Shown here: positions 9,002 to 17,032 of the stretch, piece after piece
Layout: each line of letters starts with the position of its first letter
Numbering within the stretch: position 1 is the first letter of the stretch
DNA from: Patescibacteria group bacterium UBA2193
GTDB taxonomy: Bacteria; Patescibacteriota; Minisyncoccia; Moranbacterales; DUUL01
Length of the DNA stretch: 35,775 bases
Reading direction: 5' to 3'
NCBI GenBank assembly: GCA_002327335.1
Contig: DCVH01000032.1
Location: 1-35,775 of the forward strand
Translations under genes and position numbers: made by a program
Notes under the pieces: generated by a model
The model's input: the letters and a program-made list of their open reading frames with translations, nothing else
Database searches by the model: none
Told to the model about the DNA's origin: nothing

Positions 9002-9421
9002 TTATTGTTTTGTTTTTTTTCTTGATTGAGAAAGAAGATCTTTGAGAAAAAAAAGAATAATTCCACCAGTTATCATTATGTCGGCAATATTGAAAGTAGG
9101 GAATGAATAAAGATTTATATAATCAACTACGCACCCTTTTGTTATCCGGTCAATAATATTTGAAATTGCTCCAAAAAGAACAATTAGTAAAAATAAGTCA
9201 AAAGATTTTAGAAGAGAATAGAGGATGGTCAGGATAATTCCTGTCCAGATAGTCCAGAAAAGTATTTCATTTATCGGAATGCTCCAAGCAATGTTGAAGT
9301 TACAGGAATTAATCAAAAACCCTTCCGTTTCCGGAAAGGGTTTTTTTATCGAAAGGTATTTAACTATTTGATCAATCAATAATAAACTGGTAGCTATTAA
9401 AAGATAAAACCAATTTTTCAT
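9002..9421 (-). CDS. lspA: Lipoprotein signal peptidase (signal peptidase II)
   Basis: A 139-residue four-segment membrane protein. It has the family signature pieces DQIVKY near the N-terminus, then GAISNIIDRITKGCVVDYI and FPTFNIADIMITGG; the aspartates of the NIIDR and NIADI segments are the catalytic pair of this aspartic protease family. The enzyme cleaves the signal peptide of prolipoproteins after lipidation. Length is slightly short for the family (usually 150-170). The gene starts 9 bases after the DksA/TraR-like gene and is probably co-transcribed with it from the promoter near 9870. Confidence 0.92.
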   Translation of the reverse strand: MKNWFYLLIATSLLLIDQIVKYLSIKKPFPETEGFLINSCNFNIAWSIPINEILFWTIWTGIILTILYSLLKSFDLFLLIVLFGAISNIIDRITKGCVVDYINLYSFPTFNIADIMITGGIILFFLKDLLSQSRKKTKQ

Positions 9422-9430
9422 TTTTTGAAG

Positions 9431-9790
9431 TTATTTTTGGCATTTTAAACAAGTACTTGCTGATGGGTAGGCCCGCAATCTTTCTAGGGGGATTTCTTCG
9501 TTTTCACAATTTTCGCAAATTCCATATGTTCCATTTTGCATTCGGTTAAGGGCTCCATTAACTTCCTTAAGTTTGTTTTCGAGAGTTTCTGTTATGCCAA
9601 GATTGTTTGAATATTCTTCAACTTCTTCAGCATTGTCTTCTTCGTCTCTTCCGATGTTTTCAAATTTTGCTTCATATTCATCTTTTCCTTCATCTTCTTT
9701 TTTTGCGATTAGGCCAAGTTCTTTTTCTAGTTTATCTTTTTCTTCCAAAAGAAGATTCTTAAGTTCCCCAAGAGTTTTTTCATTAATCAT
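9431..9790 (-). CDS. DksA/TraR-family C4 zinc-finger protein
   Basis: A 119-residue protein with an N-terminal charged coiled coil (about 1-85) and a C-terminal four-cysteine zinc finger: Cys92 and Cys95 in ICENC, Cys114 and Cys117 in CLKC, preceded by GTYGICE, the classic start of this finger. Family members bind the RNA polymerase secondary channel and modulate initiation, with ppGpp in the case of DksA; short members such as TraR or YocK-type proteins are also known. Which subgroup this belongs to is unclear. It is the first gene of a two-gene operon with lspA and shares a promoter region with the ileS leader on the other strand. Confidence 0.85.
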   Translation of the reverse strand: MINEKTLGELKNLLLEEKDKLEKELGLIAKKEDEGKDEYEAKFENIGRDEEDNAEEVEEYSNNLGITETLENKLKEVNGALNRMQNGTYGICENCENEEIPLERLRAYPSASTCLKCQK

Positions 9791-9863
9791 TTTTTTTCAT
9801 TATTTTTTACTTCAAACAAATCCCTTTAGACTGTGTTTCTGCTGGGCTTCTGTTTATACAACT

Positions 9864-9914
9864 ATTCTAGCAGTTTTATTTGTTTCTTGCAATTTTATTA
9901 CTTTCTTGTAATAT
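9864..9914. promoter_or_regulatory. Divergent promoters sharing one palindromic -35 hexamer
   Basis: TTGCAA at 9887-9892 equals its own reverse complement. Rightward it is followed after 16 bases by TAATAT (9909-9914), giving a start near 9921 at the head of the T-box leader. Leftward it is followed after 17 bases by TAGAAT (9864-9869 on the + strand as ATTCTA), serving the DksA-like gene and lspA. Both matches are good, so one hexamer appears to be the -35 element in both directions and polymerase could serve only one side at a time. Confidence 0.6.
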
Positions 9915-9920
9915 GGAGGG

Positions 9921-10161
9921 TGTGAGAGGTAATAAAAAGGCGAAGATGGAACAATCATTCCGGAGCTGCAAGAAGAACTTCTTAATTAAAGAAAAATAGA
10001 CCTTGCCGGGCAGGCCCGTAATAGCTTTAATGAGAGTTGCTAGCTTTTATCTTATAGCTTCTAGAATTTTTCTAAAAGCTAATAACTAAAAACTAGAAGC
10101 TAAATTAAGGTGGTACCACGATTTATTCGTCCTTAAGTCTTTTCGACTTTGGGATTTTTTT
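9921..10161 (+). promoter_or_regulatory. T-box riboswitch upstream of ileS
   Basis: The diagnostic T-box AAGGTGGTACCACG is at 10107-10120. With CGTCCTT (10128-10134) it builds the standard antiterminator: AAGG/CCTT, a bulge with UGGUACC, and ACGA/UCGU. The competing terminator pairs 10130-10139 with 10145-10154 and is followed by seven T (10155-10161). The UGGU would pair with a tRNA 3' end whose discriminator base is A. Upstream are a CCGTAATA...AATGAGAG segment like the conserved stem II region and a stem III with perfect 10-base arms (10055-10064 / 10093-10102). Stem I seems compact; AUC (9954-9956) or AUU (9957-9959), both Ile codons, are candidate specifiers but are not assigned with certainty. 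Uncharged tRNA-Ile should allow read-through into ileS. Confidence 0.92.
10130..10161 (+). terminator. T-box attenuator terminator
   Basis: TCCTTAAGTC pairs with GACTTTGGGA around a 5-base loop, followed by seven T. Its 5' arm overlaps the 3' half of the antiterminator, so the two folds exclude each other. Confidence 0.88.
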
Positions 10162-10175
10162 ATTGTTTCATAGAG

Positions 10176-10276
10176 AAGAATTAGAACCTTTATTTTTTTC
10201 ACTGAATTTGCTTCTAGTAGTTTCAGATTCTTCTCATTGATATCATTACGTTCAAAAAATAAAGTTTCTAATTCTT
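10176..10276 (+). repeat. Second long hairpin between the T-box terminator and ileS
   Basis: Arms 10176-10198 and 10254-10276 are complementary at 22 of 23 positions. The 55-base spacer has its own small hairpin (CTGAA 10202-10206 / TTCAG 10222-10226). The structure lies after the attenuator and about 30 bases before the ATG, so only read-through transcripts contain it. It is not a standard part of a T-box. It may protect the mRNA 5' end, be an RNase cleavage site, or act on translation. Confidence 0.7.
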
Positions 10277-10308
10277 TAGGGTATTTTAATTTTTAAAATA
10301 ATAAAAAT

Positions 10309-13300
10309 ATGTTTAAAACAGTTGATGCGAAAAGGAAATATTCAGAAATGGAAGGGGATGTTTTGAAGTTTTGGAAAGAGAATAAGATTTTTGAGAAGTC
10401 TGTTGAACAAAGGGGTGAGGACAAGCTTTATAGCTTTTATGACGGCCCACCATTTGCCACAGGAGAGCCTCATTACGGTCATATAGTTGGAAGTACCATG
10501 AAGGACGTTGTGCCTCGCTATTGGGCAATGAAGGGCTTCAGAGTGGAACGTCGTTGGGGCTGGGACTGTCATGGTTTGCCAATCGAAAATATCGCTGAAA
10601 AAGACCTTGGTATTCATCATAAAAAAGAAATAGAAGAGCTGGGCGTGGAAAAATTCAATGAAACCTGTCGAACAAAGGTTTTGAGTTATGTTGAAGAATG
10701 GGAAAAAGTGATTGATAAATTGGGGCGTTGGGCTGACATGAAAAATGGTTACAAAACGATGGATCTTGATTATATGGAATCAGTTTGGTGGGTCTTCAAA
10801 CAACTTTATGACAAAGGATTGATTTATGAAGGTTATCGGTCTATGCATATTTGTCCTCGATGTGAAACCACTCTTTCTCAGACAGAAGTTTCCGAAGGAT
10901 ATAAGGATATTAAAGATTTATCTGTAATTGCAGAATTTCGACTTATTGATGATGAAAAAACTTCCATTCTTGCTTGGACGACAACTCCTTGGACATTAAT
11001 TGGAAATGTGGCATTAGCAGTGGGATCTGACATTGATTATGTTAAAATTGAAAAAAAAGACGAAGGTACTGGGGGCTTAGTCTGTTTTATCTTAGCAAAA
11101 GAAAAATTGGAGAATCTTTTTGAAGGGCAGGATTATAAAATTATTGAAGAATTCAAGGGAGCGGAATTGGTGGGGAAGGCCTATCGGCCATTATTTGGTT
11201 ATTATTCCAATCAAGAAAATCTGGAAAATCGAGAAAATGGTTGGAAAGTTTGTGCAGGTAATTTTGTGACTACTGAGGATGGGACCGGGATTGTGCATAT
11301 CGCGCCAGCTTTTGGTGAAGATGACATGAATCTCGGGAAAGAAAACAATCTTCCTTTTGTGCAACATGTTGGCATGGATGGAATTATCAAGAAGGAAGCA
11401 ATGGATTTTGTGGGACTTTCTGTGAAACCGCTTGGCGATCATCAAAAAACGGATGTGGAAATTATTAAATATTTAGCTCACAATAATCTGCTTTTCTCAA
11501 AAGAAAAGTTTGAGCATAGTTATCCGCATTGTTGGAGATGTGATACTCCGCTGATAAATTATGCAACTTCTTCTTGGTTTGTGGCGATTACAAAAATTAA
11601 AGAAAAAATGCTGGAGAACGCCAAGATTCTTAATTGGGAGCCATCATATATTAAAGAGGGACGATGGGGAAATTGGCTTGAAGGCGCGAGAGATTGGTCA
11701 ATCAGCCGACAGCGTTATTGGGCATCTGTAATGCCGATTTGGAAGTGTGAATGTGGTGAAATAAAGGTAATTGGTTCTGTTAAGGAATTAGAAGAGCAGA
11801 AGGATCTTGGAATTTTTTATGTGATGCGACATGGAGAAGCGGGGAATAATGTTGAAAGAGTGTTGTCTTGTAAGGTTGGAGATGGTAAATTCTTAACAGA
11901 AAAGGGCGTTTCTGATGTAAATAATACTGCGGAAAAATTAGTTGATAAAAAAATAGACCTTATTATCTCTTCTGATATTGATCGAACCAAGCAAACCAGT
12001 GAAATTGTTGCCAAAAAACTGGGGGTTGAAATCATTTATGATTCTAGATTAAGAGAAACTGATACAGGTGATTATAATGGAGTAAAAATTGATGATATTA
12101 AGGATTTTGTTGATAATTGGGAGAATGGATGCAAAGAGAGTTTTCCAAATGGTGACAGCTGGGAAAATCTGGGAGAAAGAATGGAAAATTTCTATAATGA
12201 TATTTTTTCTAAATATCGAGGTAAGAAAATATTAGTAGTTTCTCACGGTGATTTAATTAATGCATTAGAAGCGAAATTTGTAGATGGTAATTATCTAGAT
12301 AATGTCAAAGCAGTTTATCAAAATAATTACATTAATAAAGCTGAGCTTAGGGAGAAAAAATACAAAATAATTGATCTTCATAAACACATTGTCGATAAAA
12401 TAACTTTTCCTTGCGAAAAATGCGGGAAAGAAATGAAAAGGATTCCGGATGTTCTGGATACCTGGTTTGATAGTGGTTCAATGCCATATGCCCAGGCGCA
12501 TTATCCGTTTGAAAATAAGGAAAAATTTGAAAAAAGTTTTCCGGCTGAATTTATTGCGGAAGGAATTGACCAAACTCGAGCCTGGTTCTATTATTTGCAC
12601 GCGATTGCTACCGGAATTTTTGACAAAGAAGCTTTTCGAAATGTGATTGTAAACGGAATTGTTTTGGCGGAAGATGGGAAAAAAATGTCCAAAAGACTCA
12701 AAAACTATCCAGATCCAACTGAAATGATTGAAAAATATGGAGCGGATGTTTTGAGATTTTATCTTCTTTATTCTCCGGTAGTTCGTGCCCAGAATCTTAA
12801 TTTTTCGGAAAAAGATCTAGCCGAATTTTCCCGGGGAATGTTTCGAATGATTCAGAATTCTTATTCATTCTTTGTTTTATATGCAAATATTGATAAATGG
12901 AGCCCTGCTGAAAAAACAGAACCTAAAAATTTATTGGACAAGTGGCTTTTATCTGAATTGAATATGTTGATTCGAGATGTTGATTTAGCGATGGAAAATT
13001 ATGAATTAAACAAAGCAGTTCGTCTTTTCCCGCAATTTGTTGATAATCTTTCCAATTGGTATATCAGGAGATCTCGAAGAAGATTTTGGAAAAGCGAGAG
13101 CGACGAAGACAAGAATAATGCCTATCAAACACTCTGGACAGTTTTGACAGAATTTTCAAAGGTTTTGGCACCATTTTGTCCTTTTATTTCCGAGGAAATT
13201 TATCGGAATTTAACAGGCGAAGAATCGGTGCATCTTTGTGATTTTCCGGTTGCTGATGAGAAATTAATTGATGAGAAGCTGAATGCAAACATGGGTGATC

Positions 13301-13791
13301 TTCGAGAGATTATAACATTGGGATTGCAAGATAGGGCTAAAAATAAAATCAAAGTTCGTCAACCATTGAAGCGCGTTTTTCTTGGGCAAAAATATATGAG
13401 AGTGTTCGAAGAGCTGATTAATGAAACAGAATGGAGCAACATTTTGACGGAAGAGCTTAATGTAAAAGGAGCAGAGCTTGGGACTGAAATTGAAACAATA
13501 ACAGTTGATATTGAAGTTACTCCAGAACTTAGACTTGAAGGCCAAATGCGGGAGCTTATTCGTCACATTCAACAAGCCAGAAAAGAGGCTGATTTCCAAA
13601 TTGATGATCGGATAGATGTCTTCTATGAAGGTGGGGCAGAAATTTTTGGAAAAACAGAATTATATGAAGAAATCAAAAAGGAAGTTCTGGCAAAAAAACT
13701 TGAAAAAGTTGGAAACGAGAAACCAGAAGCAGATATTGAAAAAGAAGCAAGAATTGATGATTTGATAATTAGATTTTGGTTGAAAAAATAA
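10309..13791 (+). CDS. ileS: Isoleucyl-tRNA synthetase with an inserted histidine-phosphatase domain
   Basis: A 1160-residue class I synthetase that charges tRNA-Ile. The HIGH motif is HYGH (55-58), the second signature is KMSKR (792-796), the editing domain lies between, and the end is an anticodon-binding region. About residues 500-684 interrupt the usual sequence between GSVKELEEQ and DLHKHIVDKITFPCEKC. This insert has the marks of the histidine phosphatase (phosphoglycerate-mutase-like) superfamily: MRHGE (His508), an SSDIDRTKQT arginine motif, RETDTGDYNG, and VVSHGD (His646). All expected catalytic residues seem present. It sits in the zinc ribbon, between the CECG and CEKC pairs. The remainder resembles the long, eukaryote-like IleRS type. 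Expression should be controlled by the T-box leader. No Shine-Dalgarno sequence precedes the ATG. Confidence 0.95.
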   Translation: MFKTVDAKRKYSEMEGDVLKFWKENKIFEKSVEQRGEDKLYSFYDGPPFATGEPHYGHIVGSTMKDVVPRYWAMKGFRVERRWGWDCHGLPIENIAEKDLGIHHKKEIEELGVEKFNETCRTKVLSYVEEWEKVIDKLGRWADMKNGYKTMDLDYMESVWWVFKQLYDKGLIYEGYRSMHICPRCETTLSQTEVSEGYKDIKDLSVIAEFRLIDDEKTSILAWTTTPWTLIGNVALAVGSDIDYVKIEKKDEGTGGLVCFILAKEKLENLFEGQDYKIIEEFKGAELVGKAYRPLFGYYSNQENLENRENGWKVCAGNFVTTEDGTGIVHIAPAFGEDDMNLGKENNLPFVQHVGMDGIIKKEAMDFVGLSVKPLGDHQKTDVEIIKYLAHNNLLFSKEKFEHSYPHCWRCDTPLINYATSSWFVAITKIKEKMLENAKILNWEPSYIKEGRWGNWLEGARDWSISRQRYWASVMPIWKCECGEIKVIGSVKELEEQKDLGIFYVMRHGEAGNNVERVLSCKVGDGKFLTEKGVSDVNNTAEKLVDKKIDLIISSDIDRTKQTSEIVAKKLGVEIIYDSRLRETDTGDYNGVKIDDIKDFVDNWENGCKESFPNGDSWENLGERMENFYNDIFSKYRGKKILVVSHGDLINALEAKFVDGNYLDNVKAVYQNNYINKAELREKKYKIIDLHKHIVDKITFPCEKCGKEMKRIPDVLDTWFDSGSMPYAQAHYPFENKEKFEKSFPAEFIAEGIDQTRAWFYYLHAIATGIFDKEAFRNVIVNGIVLAEDGKKMSKRLKNYPDPTEMIEKYGADVLRFYLLYSPVVRAQNLNFSEKDLAEFSRGMFRMIQNSYSFFVLYANIDKWSPAEKTEPKNLLDKWLLSELNMLIRDVDLAMENYELNKAVRLFPQFVDNLSNWYIRRSRRRFWKSESDEDKNNAYQTLWTVLTEFSKVLAPFCPFISEEIYRNLTGEESVHLCDFPVADEKLIDEKLNANMGDLREIITLGLQDRAKNKIKVRQPLKRVFLGQKYMRVFEELINETEWSNILTEELNVKGAELGTEIETITVDIEVTPELRLEGQMRELIRHIQQARKEADFQIDDRIDVFYEGGAEIFGKTELYEEIKKEVLAKKLEKVGNEKPEADIEKEARIDDLIIRFWLKK

Positions 13792-13811
13792 AAATCTCCT
13801 TATTGGGAATA

Positions 13812-13848
13812 AAAAACGACGGAAGAAAAATCCGTCGTTTTTGTTTTT
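13812..13848. terminator. Intrinsic terminator between ileS and the response regulator
   Basis: A perfect 12-base stem (13812-13823 / 13831-13842) with a 7-base loop and a T-rich tract rightward. The 5' arm begins with a run of A, so on the - strand it also ends in T. It can serve both convergent operons. Confidence 0.85.
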
Positions 13849-13864
13849 CGAATATTTTTTTGAA

Positions 13865-14710
13865 CTATTCTTTTCCTAATTCTTTTTTAATCTTTTCGAT
13901 AATTTCTTCGGTGTTGAAATGGGCTTTTACGAGATAGTCGTTGGCGCCGATTTTGATAGCTTTTTCGATATCATCTTTCTGTCCAAGATTTGAAAGCATA
14001 ATGATTGGAACTTTTTGCACCTCTGGGTTAGAAAGTCCTCTGATTTTTTCTAGTACTTCAAACCCATCGATAGCAGGGAGGATAATGTCTAATAGTACGA
14101 TGTCAGGGTTGATTTTTTCAACGTTTTTCAAAGCTTCTTCTCCGTCAATTGCTTCATAAACCTCAAATCCTTCCTTGCTTAATTTCTTAGCGCAAATATC
14201 TCTCAAAAAAGAATCATCTTCAACCAACATTACTTTTATTCCAACACTTTCTTTCGCGCCTTCTTCCTTTCGAGGTTGGATAACTTCTTCGTCCGTAGCT
14301 GTTTCTGAGGCTGTTTCTCCTGTTGCGGTTTCGTTTGAAGAATTAAGGTATTTTTGAACTTTTTCAATTACTTCCTTCGGATCAAATTGAGTTTTGATTA
14401 GATGATCAATTGCTCCTAATTTTTTTGTTTTTTCGATTTCAACTGGTTGACCGGAGTTTGAAATGATAATTACTGGGGTTTTGACTCCTTCCTCGTTCAT
14501 CTTTTCTAAAACCTCATAGCCGTCCATTTTTGGCATTACAATATCAAGAAGAATTAAATCTGGTCCCCAACTTTTGATATTGTTGTAGCCATCTTCACCA
14601 TCAAAAGAAACTTTTACTTCATGTCCTTCTTTGATGAGTTTTGCCTCAAGAACGTCTGCTAGCGCTTCCTCGTCTTCTATCAGCAATATTTTAGCGGTTT
14701 TATTTTCCAT
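13865..14710 (-). CDS. Response regulator with two receiver domains, no output domain
   Basis: A 281-residue protein made of two CheY-like receiver domains. The first (about 5-123) has acidic residues IEDE, phospho-acceptor Asp56 in LILLDIVMP and Lys in LIKTQ. The second (about 160-278) has VEDD, Asp208 in IVLLDIILP and Lys in LVKAH. A Thr/Ala/Glu-rich linker of about 35 residues separates them. There is no DNA-binding or enzymatic output domain, so it probably acts by protein contact or as a phosphate relay or sink. It is the last gene of the operon; two histidine kinases of the operon are likely partners. Ends just before the shared terminator. Confidence 0.92.
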   Translation of the reverse strand: MENKTAKILLIEDEEALADVLEAKLIKEGHEVKVSFDGEDGYNNIKSWGPDLILLDIVMPKMDGYEVLEKMNEEGVKTPVIIISNSGQPVEIEKTKKLGAIDHLIKTQFDPKEVIEKVQKYLNSSNETATGETASETATDEEVIQPRKEEGAKESVGIKVMLVEDDSFLRDICAKKLSKEGFEVYEAIDGEEALKNVEKINPDIVLLDIILPAIDGFEVLEKIRGLSNPEVQKVPIIMLSNLGQKDDIEKAIKIGANDYLVKAHFNTEEIIEKIKKELGKE

Positions 14711-14746
14711 AATTTTATTTATTATTTTTTTATTAAATTATTTAAA

Positions 14747-14791
14747 GCAAAGACAGAAATGGTGCTTTTGGAAGCACAAAATGTCTTTTGC
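14747..14791. repeat. Intercistronic hairpin between kinase and regulator genes
   Basis: An imperfect 45-base hairpin: GCAAAGACA / TGTCTTTTGC outer arms and GTGCTT-TTGG-AAGCAC inner stem. No T tract follows, so it may process or stabilise the operon mRNA between the kinase stop and the regulator start. Confidence 0.45.
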
Positions 14792-14809
14792 TGTTTTTAA
14801 AATGCTTTT

Positions 14810-16402
14810 CTACAGTTTACTATTTTTCAACGGTAATGTAAAACTAATTTTGGTTCCTTTGCCTTCTTCGCTTTCAATGCTGATTCTTCCTTTGTGTTCT
14901 TCTACAATATTTTTAGCAATAAACAAGCCCAATCCGCTTCCTTCTGTTTGCATTCTCATTACATTAGTAGCTCGGAAGAACTTTGTGAATAATTTAACTT
15001 TATCTTCTTCTGGAACACCAACTCCATTGTCTTTGACAGCAACTTCAAGAAAATCTTCTCCTTTCTTTTCAAGGATAATCTCAATCTTCCCAAACTCTGG
15101 TGTATATTTTATAGCATTATCTACGAGATTTTGCAAAACCAAAAGGATTCTTTCTTTGTCTATATACACTTTCGGCAGAGAAGGTGGTTTTGTAATTATC
15201 AATTTTTGATTATTTTTCTTTATGAGATTTTTAACATTATCATCAACAATGTCTATTACTTCCTGAAAATCGCACATATTAAAATCATAGCCAAATCTTC
15301 CTTCCTCGATTCGGGAAACACTGAGCAGATCATTTACAAGTTCAATAATTCTTTCATTACTTCGGTATCCTTTGTCCAGAAGCTCTTTTTGTTCGTCGTT
15401 TAATGTTCCACAGTCTTCATCGAGAATCATTTTAATTACCCATTTAATTGCAGAAAGAGGGGTTCTTAGTTGATGGGCGGCAATTGAAATAAACTCAGAT
15501 TTCATTCGATCAATCGCTTTTTCTCTGGTGAGATCATGGAATATTTTCATTGTTCCAAGATAAGAGTCTTTGTCAAAAACCTTGGCTGTAATCACTTTGT
15601 AAATAATTTCTTTATCGCCATTTTTTATGGTTACTTCCTCCGTTATCTCCTCTTCTGATTCAGAGCCTATTTCTTTAACCTCAAAATCTTTTCGAGCTAT
15701 TTTATGAAAATTGTTCATGGAAAAATTTTCATTTTCGAAAGCTTTTTGCCCAAGAGCGTCATCTCTTAAGCCAAAAACTTCTTTGGCCGCTGGATTGAGA
15801 AGACTAATAACCCCATTTTTATCAGCTACGATAATCGGGTCAACAAGATTGGAAAGAATGGCAGAGGTTTTGTTTTTTTCTTCTTCAACTTTTTTTCTAG
15901 CATCTTCTGTGTCCTCAAGCATGTTAATTAAGGACTTTTTTGTTCTTTCAAGCTCCTCAGTTCTTTCTGCGACCTTTTCCTCAAGCCCTTCTTGCAATTT
16001 TTTTATTTCCGTTATATCAGAAATAGCTAAAAAGAAGCCAATGAAATTCTTTTCTCGGTCTGTTCTTTTCGCAACAGAAACGTTGACGGACATTTTTTTG
16101 CCCTCCTTGGTAACCAGAATCATTTCTTGATTTTCGATGATTTCTTCGTTAGCTGATTTTTTTAGAAAATCATCGAGGAGGGTTTGATTTTCAAAAAGCT
16201 TGTTTGCATATTCTCCGATGAGATCAATTTCGCTGAATCCTGTCATTTTTTTAGCAGATTCATTGATGTCAACGATAACATTTCTTGGATTTATGGTGCA
16301 AACCGAAAGAGGAAGAAAAAAAGAAAACTCTTCAATATATTTTTCCAAACTTTCTATGTCCTCATAGATTTGTTGGGAAAGTTTGTCTTGTTGATTCTCC
16401 AT
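14810..16402 (-). CDS. Soluble PAS-PAS hybrid sensor histidine kinase
   Basis: A 530-residue protein without membrane segments. Two PAS domains (about 25-140 and 175-290) are linked by a coiled coil (AERTEELERTKKS). The HisKA dimerisation helix has AAHQLRTPLS with phospho-acceptor His310. The ATPase domain has the N box LVDNAIKYTPE, the G1 box KDNGVGVP and the G2 box EGSGLGLFIAK. It should sense an intracellular signal through PAS and phosphorylate a receiver, most simply the double-receiver protein encoded next. The final 105 codons are almost identical at DNA level to the other kinase of this operon, while the helix region and PAS domains differ, pointing to gene conversion. Confidence 0.93.
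   Translation of the reverse strand: MENQQDKLSQQIYEDIESLEKYIEEFSFFLPLSVCTINPRNVIVDINESAKKMTGFSEIDLIGEYANKLFENQTLLDDFLKKSANEEIIENQEMILVTKEGKKMSVNVSVAKRTDREKNFIGFFLAISDITEIKKLQEGLEEKVAERTEELERTKKSLINMLEDTEDARKKVEEEKNKTSAILSNLVDPIIVADKNGVISLLNPAAKEVFGLRDDALGQKAFENENFSMNNFHKIARKDFEVKEIGSESEEEITEEVTIKNGDKEIIYKVITAKVFDKDSYLGTMKIFHDLTREKAIDRMKSEFISIAAHQLRTPLSAIKWVIKMILDEDCGTLNDEQKELLDKGYRSNERIIELVNDLLSVSRIEEGRFGYDFNMCDFQEVIDIVDDNVKNLIKKNNQKLIITKPPSLPKVYIDKERILLVLQNLVDNAIKYTPEFGKIEIILEKKGEDFLEVAVKDNGVGVPEEDKVKLFTKFFRATNVMRMQTEGSGLGLFIAKNIVEEHKGRISIESEEGKGTKISFTLPLKNSKL
14816..15135. repeat. 320-bp near-identical segment, copy 1 of 2
   Basis: Matches 18933-19252 at 319 of 320 positions in direct orientation, 4.1 kb apart. 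The single difference is a synonymous Gly codon change (GGT/GGA). The match starts three codons before or at the end of the kinase reading frame and ends sharply in the ATPase domain; beyond both ends the genes diverge at once. Confidence 0.93.
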
Positions 16403-16420
16403 GTTGTTTGTTTTTTTTAT

Positions 16421-17026
16421 TTATTCCCAGCGAAAAATGAATTCATAGCAATCTTTTTTCTGAACTCCATCTCCTTTAATATTTTCTATTCCAAGGGCAA
16501 TTTCTCCCATTTTTTCGAAAGAGCCGACAATGAAAAGATAGTCTACTGGATGGGTTTTAAAATTTTTGAGGCGAAGGATCACTTCTTTCTCATTTTCATC
16601 ATATTTTAAAAACTCTAAATCTCCCCGGGTGTAATGTTTTCTCCAATTTCTTGTGCCTGCCTCGATTGTTTTTTGAGGAGATATAAAATATTTTACAAAT
16701 ATTTTGAGTAGAGGGGAAAATGTTACGAAATTTCTTCCCATCTCAATAATGTCTTGTCTTTTCCATTTAAAAAATTTGGCGCTTGCTATAACGAAAAATA
16801 CTGGAATTTTCATTGGAATCCAACTCATTTTTTCAAAGGCTTCAATTTTTGGCAAAACAAATCCAATTGATTGAAGATTGTTTAGGAGAAGATTATATTT
16901 TCCTTCCCCTTCTTTTTTTTTGACATATTCCGTGACATACCTCAGGTCAAGCGCTCGTTCCTCTCCCTCGATTTTATTTATATCAGCAAGTTCTTCCTCA
17001 AGGCTTTTAAATTTTAATTCCTCCAT
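16421..17026 (-). CDS. Unknown 201-residue protein, paralogue of the next gene upstream
   Basis: I do not recognise a firmly named family. It has no membrane segment or signal peptide. It shares a pattern with the 200-residue protein encoded just upstream: a W-x-P or W-Y-P segment, an x-W-x-x-x-x-I-I-E-M-G helix, a (K/R)YFIS segment, YW/NW-x-K/R-H-Y-x-x-G, a HP-containing strand (KTHPVDY) and a final EFIFRW. The layout recalls sensory proteins of the DUF2378 / heme-NO-binding-like group, which is only a resemblance. Its place between a kinase-less sensor and a histidine kinase suggests a ligand-sensing or adapter role. Six bases separate it from its paralogue; 18 from the kinase. Overall function unknown. 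Confidence 0.75.
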   Translation of the reverse strand: MEELKFKSLEEELADINKIEGEERALDLRYVTEYVKKKEGEGKYNLLLNNLQSIGFVLPKIEAFEKMSWIPMKIPVFFVIASAKFFKWKRQDIIEMGRNFVTFSPLLKIFVKYFISPQKTIEAGTRNWRKHYTRGDLEFLKYDENEKEVILRLKNFKTHPVDYLFIVGSFEKMGEIALGIENIKGDGVQKKDCYEFIFRWE

Positions 17027-17032
17027 TTTTTT

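Noticed and set aside
14631..15209. 192-codon frame opposite the kinase and regulator, with a copy at 18901
   Set aside because: Antisense to a conserved kinase domain; its similarity to the second frame simply mirrors the gene-converted repeat.
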